DNA from: Enterocloster aldenensis | GTDB taxonomy: Bacteria; Bacillota; Clostridia; Lachnospirales; Lachnospiraceae | Direction of reading: 5' to 3' | Assembly (NCBI RefSeq): GCF_003434055.1 | Contig: NZ_QVEX01000001.1 | Location: forward strand, 1,179,824-1,243,823 | DNA length: 64,000 nucleotides | In this document: positions 34,557 through 42,110 of the stretch, one piece after another | Numbering within the stretch: position 1 is the stretch's first letter | How the letters are laid out: each line of letters opens with the position of its first letter | Program-made: the position numbers and the translations under genes | The notes under the pieces: generated by a model | Databases searched by the model: none | Told to the model about the DNA's origin: nothing | Seen by the model: only the letters and a program-made list of their open reading frames with translations

Positions 34557-35348
34557 ATGCCAAATACAGAACATAAACCAACCGAGCGTGTTTTAAACAT
34601 ACTGGAACTGCTGGGAACCACCCCATCCGGACTTAGCCTTTCTGATATAGCCAAGCAGATCGGTTCCCCCAAGACAACCGTGGCCCCTATCCTGCACACC
34701 ATGGCCAGCCGGAACTTCATTGCATACCACAAGGACAGCAGCCTTTACACCATAGGCATCGGCGCCTACCTGGCAGGAATTTCCTATTACGGTGAAAAGA
34801 GCATCATGCAGTTCATCAAATCCGAAATGGAATATGCGGTCAATGAAACAAACGAAATCTGCCAATTCGGAATCCGTTCCGATAACAGCGTGCTCTATAT
34901 AGCAAAGGTGGACTCAAAGGAGGCCATACGCCTTGTATCCAGTGTGGGGAAACGGCTTCCCCTCTACTGCACGGCCCTTGGAAAAGCCCTTCTGTACCAG
35001 CTTCCCTTTGAAAAGGTAAGGGCCCTGTACCCTAACGGTCTGGAAAAGTTCACCGAATATACCATCACTGATTTTGAAACACTAAAAAAAGAGTGGGATG
35101 AAATCAACGCCAGCAAATTCGCCCATGAGAAAAAAGAAACCGCCCTGGACATCTGCTGCTATGCAGTCCCTATCTGCTGCAACCAGAAAACCATTGCCAG
35201 CCTGTCCATCAGCGTTCCAGCCTTCCGGGACACGGAGGAAAAAGCCAAATTGATAAAAGATATACTTAAAAAGGTGGGAAATACAATCGAACAGTATTTG
35301 TTTGAGAATAATTTGGATGAGAATGCGTTCTGCATTTATGAAGGGTAG
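34557..35348 (+). CDS. IclR-family transcriptional regulator
   Basis: 263 residues. An N-terminal winged helix (about 8-65: RVLNILELLG, GLSLSDIAKQIGSPKTTV) is followed by the IclR effector domain (about 80-250; RLVSSVGKRLPLYCTALGKALL is its signature). AAAGGAG precedes the ATG. It diverges from the kdgT operon across 220 bases containing GTAC palindromes, so it most likely controls sugar-acid uptake and catabolism, with a pathway intermediate as ligand. Repressor or activator cannot be told. Confidence 0.92.
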   Translation: MPNTEHKPTERVLNILELLGTTPSGLSLSDIAKQIGSPKTTVAPILHTMASRNFIAYHKDSSLYTIGIGAYLAGISYYGEKSIMQFIKSEMEYAVNETNEICQFGIRSDNSVLYIAKVDSKEAIRLVSSVGKRLPLYCTALGKALLYQLPFEKVRALYPNGLEKFTEYTITDFETLKKEWDEINASKFAHEKKETALDICCYAVPICCNQKTIASLSISVPAFRDTEEKAKLIKDILKKVGNTIEQYLFENNLDENAFCIYEG

Positions 35349-35390
35349 GGGTTGTTGATTTGTGGGATGAAGGGGTAGGTGCATCCGTCC

Positions 35391-35622
35391 GTGAGCGGAA
35401 TGGGGATGGGGGCGGTGGATACGGCTGCGGGGCTAGCAGCTCTAAGCCTATGGGAAGCGGTGCTGGACAAGAGTCTGGCCGCCTAACTCGCGCTCAGTTT
35501 CTTCCGGGTATTTTGTTATCGGGCTCAGACAAAGGCGCCAGACTCTTAGCACCGCTTCCCATAGGCTAAGACCTGCACGCCCCTGTAGATGCATCCACCG
35601 CCCCCATACCCATTCCGCTCAC
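35391..35622. repeat. large nested palindrome X
   Basis: Non-coding. Outer arms 35391-35420 and 35593-35622 are 30 bases each with one mismatch (GTGAGCGGAATGGGG...). Nested inside are perfect 20-base arms at 35445-35464 / 35548-35567 (AGCCTATGGGAAGCGGTGCT) and perfect 10-base arms AAGAGTCTGG / CCAGACTCTT at 35469-35478 / 35538-35547. The whole can fold into one long interrupted hairpin. Short frames across it are artefacts of the palindrome. Confidence 0.85.
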
Positions 35623-35693
35623 CCGCTACGTCTCGACAGCCTCCTGCATCACACAAATCAGAAGTGTGAGATATGAATCCCTGGAGCAAATTT

Positions 35694-35835
35694 AATACCA
35701 GTACCACTACATCCAGCGCCGCTGCCTGCGTCAGGAGTGGATCTGCATAGCAACGGCGTAGTAGTCGCTACGATTCGCTTTGCAGACACGCTCCTGGCGC
35801 AGATAACAGGTGCTGGATGTAATGGTACTGGTATT
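35694..35835. repeat. large nested palindrome Y
   Basis: Non-coding. Outer arms of 24 bases at 35694-35717 and 35812-35835 match at 23 positions (AATACCAGTACCACTACATC...). Inside, TGCGTCAGGAGTG..TCTGCA pairs with TGCAGA..CACGCTCCTGGCGCA, leaving U-G pairs on the plus strand, and the apex CGTAGTAGTCGCTACG is a small hairpin. A different sequence from X and Z but the same nested architecture. From 35836 to 36137 nothing further is seen. Confidence 0.8.
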
Positions 35836-36137
35836 TATATTTATGCTGAGCTATGCCAGCCACATCTTCCTCGCTGCTTCCCTATTGCTATCTAATTGCT
35901 TTTTTATACTTTTTTCTTCCAGCCTCTCCATCTGGCCTATTATAGCGTAAGTTCAATGGCATATGGGCAGTTGTCCATATTCTATTAAGCATCTAACAAT
36001 GGCATGAATCACCCCCCATACCAACCCAACTTGATACCTCCAACATAAAATATCCCATCAACCATCGGACTGTCTGCGGCATATGGCGGGCGGAATCTTT
36101 TTCCTGTGGTGGGGTGTTCAGACGCAGTGGCAGGAGT

Positions 36138-36432
36138 GGGGACGGGAGGCGGGCGGGCTTTCGGTTCCTTGTGGAGGGTGCTTGGTCTGCTTGCTCAAAA
36201 AATGGGCGGAAACAGGGCCGAGTGAGGGCTTCCAGGCCCGAACGCAGAGCGCCTACGGACGAAAAATCATCAAGATTTCTTCGGTAGTTGGCGCGGTGCC
36301 CTGTTTCCGTCCATTTTTTGAGTTAGCAGACCATGCGCCCGGAACCAGGAACCGAAAGCCCGCCCGCCTCCCGTCCCCGCTTCCGGAAACAAACAAAAGC
36401 AGAGGTTGCGTACCCTCCTGCACCCCTCTGCT
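36138..36432. repeat. structured repeat Z (copy 1 of the Z/W family)
   Basis: Non-coding. Perfect 31-base outer arms at 36138-36168 / 36348-36378 and 34-base middle arms at 36184-36217 / 36299-36332 (31 matches), then an inner region with GAGTGAGGGC, GCCCGAACGCAGAG, ACGGACG and GGTAGTTG, and a hairpin closed by GCGCC/GGCGC. The 3' flank ACAAACAAAAGCAGAGG..TGCGTACCC is also shared with copy W at 59023-59319. Between the copies the arms change in a compensatory way, so base pairing is conserved. I do not recognise a known RNA family. Confidence 0.85.
36394..36432 (-). terminator. terminator of paaK carried by repeat Z
   Basis: AGCAGAGG (36398-36405) pairs perfectly with CCTCTGCT (36425-36432); on the minus strand the stem is followed by TTTTGTTTGTTT. 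It begins 12 bases after the paaK stop and belongs to the part shared with repeat W. Confidence 0.8.
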
Positions 36433-36443
36433 TCTAACCCCCA

Positions 36444-37676
36444 CTAATACCTATTATCAAATACCCGAGTAGACTTCTTTTCACTCCGCGGAAGTTCCCC
36501 AAGGTCCACCAGCTTAACAACCGGTGTCAGACCTATCCTGTTTTTGAAGCCGGTCTGTATTTCTATCTCAAGTGCGTACCGGTTAATGGATGGGATGGTT
36601 TCCACAAACAGGGTCATTACGTCCTTGCCCATGAGATGGTCTACCATGACCTGATACTCGCTGGACGCGCCTTCAATGGAGCTTAAGAGTTCTTCTATCT
36701 GGCTTGGGAAAATGTTGACACCCTTTACTTTTACCATGTCGTCCGTGCGTCCGATTAAGGTTCCGATCCTTGGATAGGGGGAACCGCACGGACAGTCGCC
36801 TGGCACAATCCTGGAAAGGTCATGGGTGCGGTAACGGATTAAGGGGGCGCCTTCTTTTTTCAGGGTTGTGATGACAATCTCCCCCACTTCCCCGTCAGGC
36901 AGGACTTCCCCTGTCTTCGGGTCCACAATCTCAATATAAATAAAATCATCCCAGTAATGCATGGCTCCCTGGGCCTGGCAGTTGATTGCAATGCCGGGAC
37001 CATATACTTCTGTGAGCCCGTAGATGTCGTAGAGGTCAACTCCAAGCTCGGCGGCAATCCGCTTCCTCATCTTGTCACCCCAGCGTTCTGAGCCGATTAC
37101 GCCTTTTTTCAGACATATCCTGTCACCAATCCCTCTCTTGGCTATCTCCTCTGCCAGCAGCAGTGCGTAGGATGAGGTGGCGCACAGGACCGTGGACTTC
37201 ATGTCCATCATCATGCGCAGCTGTTTGTCCGTGTTGCCGGGTCCCATGGGCACGGTCATGGCTCCCAGGCGCTCGGCGCCCAGCTGGAAGCCGATTCCTG
37301 CTGTCCACAGCCCGTATCCCGGCGTAATCTGTATCCTGTCCATGTTGGTGATTCCCGCCATTTCATAGCAGCGGGCAAACATCAGGGCCCAGTCATCCAC
37401 ATCCTGTCGGGTGTAGGGGATGATGACCGGGGTACCGGTGGTTCCTGACGAGGAATGGATGCGCACGATCTTATCTTCGGGTTCAGCCATCAGACCAAGG
37501 GGATAGGCCTCCCTCAGGTCGCCTTTCCATGTAAACGGAAGCTTTTCAAAGTCCTCCTGTGACTGTATCTGGTCCACATTGATTCCTTCCAGCTTGTGCT
37601 TGTAGAAACACTCCTTGCCGGTCAGTTTCTTAAGCTGTTCCTTTATTAGAAGGAACTGGGATTCTTTCATCTTCAT
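36444..37676 (-). CDS. paaK: phenylacetate-CoA ligase family enzyme
   Basis: 410 residues from MKMKESQFLLIKEQLKKL, with GGAGG nine bases upstream. The adenylate-forming motif HSSSGTTGTPVIIPYT binds ATP; YDIYGLTEVYGPG, IRYRTHDLSRI and the late KVKGVNIFPSQIEELL match PaaK. It activates arylacetates to CoA thioesters. Next to iorAB, which turns aryl pyruvates into arylacetyl-CoA, it probably acts in aromatic amino acid fermentation or in re-using arylacetates. It is last in the iorA–iorB–paaK operon behind a T-box. Confidence 0.93.
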   Translation of the reverse strand: MKMKESQFLLIKEQLKKLTGKECFYKHKLEGINVDQIQSQEDFEKLPFTWKGDLREAYPLGLMAEPEDKIVRIHSSSGTTGTPVIIPYTRQDVDDWALMFARCYEMAGITNMDRIQITPGYGLWTAGIGFQLGAERLGAMTVPMGPGNTDKQLRMMMDMKSTVLCATSSYALLLAEEIAKRGIGDRICLKKGVIGSERWGDKMRKRIAAELGVDLYDIYGLTEVYGPGIAINCQAQGAMHYWDDFIYIEIVDPKTGEVLPDGEVGEIVITTLKKEGAPLIRYRTHDLSRIVPGDCPCGSPYPRIGTLIGRTDDMVKVKGVNIFPSQIEELLSSIEGASSEYQVMVDHLMGKDVMTLFVETIPSINRYALEIEIQTGFKNRIGLTPVVKLVDLGELPRSEKKSTRVFDNRY

Positions 37677-37695
37677 TGGTTCTATCCTCCGTTTT

Positions 37696-38283
37696 TCACG
37701 CATGTTCTGAGGCAGCGCCCAGGTTAAGCGCTGTCACGTTCATGGCCCTGAACTTCTCAGGTACCCGTTTTAATATGGCCTGCTCCATCTCCTCCAGGGA
37801 AATGCCAATCAGACCGCTGGCAATGGCAGCGCCCAGCAGCGCCACATTCAGTACCTTTGGGGAACCGCTCTGGGCGCAGATGGCCGTGCCGTCCACCACC
37901 ACCAGGTTATCCACGGTCTGTTTAAGATACTCCATCATCTCATTGCCGGTATAGGCGCCTCCTGTAAGGGAAGCTGTAACCGGGCGGATCGGCACGGGTG
38001 ATACCACCATGCAGCCTCCCTTTTTCAGGTACGGAAGACAGCGCACTGCCTCGGCAGGTTCAAAGCCAATGATGACATCCGCTGCTTTATATGGTATCAG
38101 GGGGGAGTGGATTTCCTCCCCAATCCGCACATGGCTGACCACACTGCCGCCTCTCTGTGCCATTCCAATGGTTTCCGCACCCCTGGCTTCCATCCCCTTT
38201 TCCATGGCAGCCAGGGCTATCAGGCGGGACGCAAGGACGGTTCCCTGTCCTCCCACTCCACATAACAATACATTCTTTGTCAT
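37696..38283 (-). CDS. iorB: indolepyruvate:ferredoxin oxidoreductase, beta subunit
   Basis: 195 residues of the pyruvate ferredoxin oxidoreductase gamma-like fold: LLCGVGGQGTVLASRLIALAA at the start, ETIGMAQRGGSVVSHVRIG in the middle. It pairs with IorA, whose gene ends 15 bases upstream, to oxidise indolepyruvate, phenylpyruvate or hydroxyphenylpyruvate to aryl-acetyl-CoA, passing electrons to ferredoxin. Length is normal for the family. Confidence 0.94.
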   Translation of the reverse strand: MTKNVLLCGVGGQGTVLASRLIALAAMEKGMEARGAETIGMAQRGGSVVSHVRIGEEIHSPLIPYKAADVIIGFEPAEAVRCLPYLKKGGCMVVSPVPIRPVTASLTGGAYTGNEMMEYLKQTVDNLVVVDGTAICAQSGSPKVLNVALLGAAIASGLIGISLEEMEQAILKRVPEKFRAMNVTALNLGAASEHA

Positions 38284-38298
38284 AGCTATCCTCCTCGC

Positions 38299-40233
38299 TT
38301 ATTCCACAGGTTCAATGGCATCCACCGTACATATCTGGCCGCAAAGCCCGCAGCCCGTACAAAGGCCCGGATCAATCCTGACCGTATCCTGGTCCAGCAC
38401 CAGGGCCGGACATCCGATTTCATTGATGCAGGTACGGCAGTCCACACACCTGTCTTCCACAATCCTGCATTTTTTCGTGGTTTTTACAATGGCAATACAG
38501 GGCGCCTTGAATATCACGGCTTTTACCCCTTCCAGGGCAGAAAACTCCAGCACGGTTTCCACGCACTGCTCCAGATCCAGCGCGTCCACGGTCCTTATGT
38601 GCTTTACGCCGATTCCTTCCAACACCTTTGTTATGTCAACCTTTTCCACTACCTGGCCCATCATGGTCCGGCCGGTACCCGGATGGGGCTGGTGCCCTGT
38701 CATGGCCGTGGTGGAATTATCCAGGATACACAGGGTCAGATTGGCCTCATTGTACACTGCATTGACAATACCTGTGAGCCCGGAGGCAAAGAATGTGGAA
38801 TCCCCAACAAAGGAGAAATAACGCTTGTGCGGCTCCACCCTCTGCATCCCCTGGGCCATGGTGATGCCTGCCCCCATGCAGAGACAGGTATCCACCATGT
38901 CAAGGGGTTTTGCATTGCCCAGTGTATAACAGCCGATGTCACCGCAGTAAACGCCTTCCACTGGCTCCTGTCCATCCGGCAGCTCCTGATTCAGCTTTTC
39001 CATAGCCCGCTTGACCGCATAAAAGGAGGACCTGTGGGGACATCCTGCGCAAAGGACCGGAGGACGGACGGGAAGGGACGGCGTGGGATGGGAATCCTCA
39101 AGGGAGACCGGGACGGCGGCACCGGAACACATACCAGGCACCGCGCCGGCTGCTTCACCGGAACACATGTCAGGCACCGCGCCGGCGGACAGGGATTCCA
39201 GATAATCTATGTACGGCGCTCCCAGATAAGCCTCCAGCACCTTCTGCACGGACTCCACACTGTTCTCACCCGCGCACTGCACATCCCCGGTAAGCTTTCC
39301 CCGGATGTTAACGTCCAGGTGGTGCCTGCCGCAGAGCAGCGTCAGTTCCTGCTCCAGCACCGGATCAAGCTCTTCCACTGCCATGACCTCCTTAAGGCCG
39401 TCCATGAACTGAAGCATCAGCTTTTCCGGCGTGGGGTTGGGTGTGGATATCTTGATGATACGCGCGCCCTTATATCCGTTCAGCGCTTCCATGACAAACT
39501 CATAACTAATCCCATGGGTAATGATTCCCTGGATTGTCTCCTTTTCTTCCCTGTGCACAAGATTAAAGCGGTAGGTGCTGAAATCCTCCCCGATTACAGG
39601 GTTGCGCGCCTCAATCATCTTGTGGTTTGCATTGGACAAACGCGGGAAAATAACCCATTTATCAGGATCCTTCACGAATCCCTGGGGCGCCGGGAGACTG
39701 ATCCGCTCCTTTAACTCCACGCTGGCACAGCCATGGCAGATTCTTGTGGTGGGACGGAACAGTACCGGGGTGTGGTATTTTTCCGAGTAATCAAAGGCAT
39801 CCCCAATCATCTCATAGGCTTCCTCCGGGGAACTGGGGTCAAATACAGGCAGCTTGGAAAACTGTCCGTAATGGCGCGTATCCTGTTCTGTCTGGGAGGA
39901 TATGGGACCTGGGTCATCTGCCACCATGACGACCATGCCCCCCTTGACGCCCACATAGGCCAGGCTCATAAGGGGGTCCGAGGCCACGTTAAGCCCCACC
40001 TGTTTCATTGTGACCATGGCCCTTGCGCCTGTGTAGGCGGCGGCTGCAGCCACCTCCATACCCGCTTTTTCATTCACCGACCACTCCACATAGATATCTC
40101 CTGGATTGTGTTTTGCAACTGTTTCCAGGACTTCCGTGGACGGGGTGCCCGGATAACCTGACACCACCTGCACACCCGCCCTGACTGCTCCCAGGCCGAT
40201 TGCTTCATTTCCCATTAAAAATGATTTGGACAT
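38299..40233 (-). CDS. iorA: indolepyruvate:ferredoxin oxidoreductase, alpha subunit
   Basis: 644 residues from MSKSFLMGNEAIGLGAVRAG, with AAGGAG before the ATG; the open frame continues upstream only because the T-box leader lacks stops there. Order: pyrimidine-binding domain (SGYPGTPSTEV), a domain with CAGCPHRSSFYAV, the thiamine-diphosphate site FVGDSTFFASG...LDNSTTAMTGHQP, and a C-terminal ferredoxin-like domain with two 4Fe-4S motifs (CVDCRTCINEIGCP and CTGCGLCGQICTVD). A low-complexity linker around residue 360 (GAVPDMCSG/GAVPGMCSG) comes from a 36-base direct repeat. Catalyses CoA-dependent oxidation of aryl pyruvates. Confidence 0.95.
   Translation of the reverse strand: MSKSFLMGNEAIGLGAVRAGVQVVSGYPGTPSTEVLETVAKHNPGDIYVEWSVNEKAGMEVAAAAAYTGARAMVTMKQVGLNVASDPLMSLAYVGVKGGMVVMVADDPGPISSQTEQDTRHYGQFSKLPVFDPSSPEEAYEMIGDAFDYSEKYHTPVLFRPTTRICHGCASVELKERISLPAPQGFVKDPDKWVIFPRLSNANHKMIEARNPVIGEDFSTYRFNLVHREEKETIQGIITHGISYEFVMEALNGYKGARIIKISTPNPTPEKLMLQFMDGLKEVMAVEELDPVLEQELTLLCGRHHLDVNIRGKLTGDVQCAGENSVESVQKVLEAYLGAPYIDYLESLSAGAVPDMCSGEAAGAVPGMCSGAAVPVSLEDSHPTPSLPVRPPVLCAGCPHRSSFYAVKRAMEKLNQELPDGQEPVEGVYCGDIGCYTLGNAKPLDMVDTCLCMGAGITMAQGMQRVEPHKRYFSFVGDSTFFASGLTGIVNAVYNEANLTLCILDNSTTAMTGHQPHPGTGRTMMGQVVEKVDITKVLEGIGVKHIRTVDALDLEQCVETVLEFSALEGVKAVIFKAPCIAIVKTTKKCRIVEDRCVDCRTCINEIGCPALVLDQDTVRIDPGLCTGCGLCGQICTVDAIEPVE
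39121..39186 (-). repeat. 36-base direct repeat inside iorA
   Basis: The 30 bases starting ACCGGAACACAT at 39121 recur at 39157 with few changes, giving the repeated AGAVP-MCSG linker. It falls between domains and keeps frame. Confidence 0.8.
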
Positions 40234-40280
40234 TGCCCTTCTCCTTCCGTTATTTACATTTTCTGCTATTTCCAGATACA

Positions 40281-40700
40281 AAAAGACCTGCCCCTTAGAA
40301 AGGACAGGTCTGAATATAACACCTGTGGTACCACCTTGTCTGCTTACCTCTTTTACAAATATGCCGGTACTGCGCTGCGTAAATTCCATCATCCGGAACC
40401 CGCCATCCGTGCTTGGACCTCCCAGCACAAACCGGCACATATTCTGCCTTTAACGCAGGCCTGCGGTCCGGATACTGGGGCGATGGATGCCGGACAATCA
40501 TCACAGCCAGCAGCAGCCGATTCCGGCTTTCCTGCTGCCCGCTTCCTGATTCCGGCCGCATCCGGCCTGCCTGTTCACCTTTCCCTCAGCGGTCCATTTG
40601 CCGTCCGGCTTATTACAGGGATCCCACCATCCCCTGCTCTCTGTGAATGCCCTCTACGGTTTGATCTCCGCTTCATCGGTTTAATACTTTACTTTATCAG
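40281..40700 (-). promoter_or_regulatory. T-box riboswitch controlling iorAB-paaK
   Basis: On the minus strand AAGGTGGTACCACAGG (40337-40322) matches the T-box core AGGGUGGNACCGCG. Its ACAGGT can pair with ACCTGT (40308-40303) as antiterminator, and that same segment forms the terminator AGACCTGTCC../..GGGGCAGGTCT plus TTTTT (40311-40281). In stem I, AGCGG (40672-40668) pairs with CCGCT (40592-40588), CCGT with ACGG above it, leaving a loop that reads CAAA-UGG-A; UGG (40596-40594) is thus the apparent specifier, for Trp. The T-box variable base is U, which would call for an A discriminator, so tRNA identity needs a check. The leader is about 460 bases. Confidence 0.85.
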
Positions 40701-40702
40701 TC

Positions 40703-40731
40703 ATTATTACAGATTTCATTGTAAATGTCAA
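40703..40731 (-). promoter_or_regulatory. sigma-A promoter of the T-box / iorA operon
   Basis: Minus strand TTGACA (40731-40726), 17-base spacer ending TGT, AATAAT (40708-40703). It sits directly before stem I of the T-box and 33 bases from the uraA stop. Confidence 0.88.
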
Positions 40732-40763
40732 TGACTTTCCAATGTATTTCCATGCCTGTAATC

Positions 40764-42029
40764 CTATGCCTGGTCATTGGTGAGATGGAAGTAATCCAGC
40801 ACATAGAACACAAGGCTTAAAACCATACCTACCACACAGGCCAGGACCATGCCGGTCAGCTGGATGTTGCCCAATTTCACAGCAATCCCTGAAAGGCCGG
40901 TGACAAATATGACAGAGGTCAGGGCCAGGTTCCTTGAATTGCCGTAATCCACCTGGGAATCCACCAGGATACGCAGGCCTGACGTGCCGATCATGCCATA
41001 GAGCAGGAAGGAAATCCCTCCAATGACCGGCCCCGGTATTGTGCTGATCAGGGTGGACAGCTTGCCGATAAAGGAACATATGATGGACAGCACGGCAGCT
41101 CCTGCAATCACGCGTACGCTGTATACCCGTGTGATGGCCATGACGCCGATGTTCTCCCCATAAGTGGTGGTTGGCACGGAACCGATAAGCCCTGATATCA
41201 TGGTGGAGAAGTTGTCCCCGAACAGGGAACGGTGAAGGCCCGGGTCCTTTAACAGGTCGCGTCCCACAATCTTACTGGTAACCACCTGATGCCCGATATG
41301 TTCCGAAGTGATGACCAGCAGGACCGGAAGGATGGTCATGATTGCCTCCAGGTTAAACTTGGGCCTTGAAAAGTTGGGCAGCGCAAAGACAGGCGCTGCG
41401 GCCACTGCTGAAAAGTCCAGGAGACCGCACGCAAATGCAGCCGCATACCCTGCTATGACAGCTATCAGGATAGGGATGACGGAAAAGAACTTCCTGAACA
41501 GGATGGAGCCAAACACAGCCGTGCCCAGCGTGATTATGAATACAATAATCTTGCCCGGGTCCATCACAGGGTCCAAAAGGCCTGCATTTTCAGCCGCATT
41601 GCTGGAAAGTTCAAGACCGATCAGGGCCACTACCGGTCCCATGGCTGCGGGCGGGAGGACAACATTAATCCATTCCGTGCCGAACTTGTAGACGATAAAT
41701 GCCAGGATGCACCCGCAAAAGCCCACGGCCACAAAACCGCCCAGTGCATAGGCATATCCGGATTCCCCAAAGCTTTTGATGACCACTCCGGCCGGAGCTA
41801 GGAATGCAAAGCTGGACCCCAGATAAGCAGGGGCCTTCCCCTTTGTCACGCAGATGAACAGCAAGGTTCCCACACCGTTCATGAACAGGACCACGGCCGG
41901 ACTGATGCCGAACAGGAATGGCACCAGGATGGATGCGCCGAACATGGCGAACATGTGCTGGATGCTGAGGGGAACAAGCAGCTTAAAGGGCACCTTGTCC
42001 TCCACCTGAATGATACGTTGATTTTCCAT
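40764..42029 (-). CDS. uraA: NCS2-family uracil permease
   Basis: 421 residues and about 14 membrane segments. QHMFAMFGASILVPFLFG at the start, the family glutamate in VLLVITSEHIGHQ, and PTTTYGENIGVMAITRV with its conserved substrate-side Glu are typical of UraA/PyrP uracil:proton symporters. AAAGGAGG precedes the ATG. Xanthine or uric acid carriers are related but longer, usually with QHxLAM. No pyrimidine attenuator (PyrR site) was recognised upstream. It lies 81 bases after the helicase gene on the same strand. Confidence 0.92.
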   Translation of the reverse strand: MENQRIIQVEDKVPFKLLVPLSIQHMFAMFGASILVPFLFGISPAVVLFMNGVGTLLFICVTKGKAPAYLGSSFAFLAPAGVVIKSFGESGYAYALGGFVAVGFCGCILAFIVYKFGTEWINVVLPPAAMGPVVALIGLELSSNAAENAGLLDPVMDPGKIIVFIITLGTAVFGSILFRKFFSVIPILIAVIAGYAAAFACGLLDFSAVAAAPVFALPNFSRPKFNLEAIMTILPVLLVITSEHIGHQVVTSKIVGRDLLKDPGLHRSLFGDNFSTMISGLIGSVPTTTYGENIGVMAITRVYSVRVIAGAAVLSIICSFIGKLSTLISTIPGPVIGGISFLLYGMIGTSGLRILVDSQVDYGNSRNLALTSVIFVTGLSGIAVKLGNIQLTGMVLACVVGMVLSLVFYVLDYFHLTNDQA

Positions 42030-42110
42030 TTTCTTCCTCCTTTGTCTTTTCCATACGCTTCTGACAATAACTGGCGCATCCCTGCGCAGACCTGCGGTAA
42101 TGGCCCGCTT

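Noticed and set aside
35349..36443. CRISPR array or integron-like cassette in the 1.1 kb gap
   Set aside because: There are no regularly spaced direct repeats and no cas or integrase genes; the signal consists of inverted, nested arms.
36083..36472. Open frames of 60-130 codons on both strands across repeats X, Y, Z and W (also 58971-59177 and 59186-59833)
   Set aside because: They read straight through palindromic arms in both directions, have no fitting ribosome-binding sites, and the Z/W differences keep base pairing rather than codons.
40234..40440. N-terminal extension of iorA by 69 codons
   Set aside because: The extra frame runs through the terminator and T-box core of the leader; IorA homology and a good ribosome-binding site begin at 40233.
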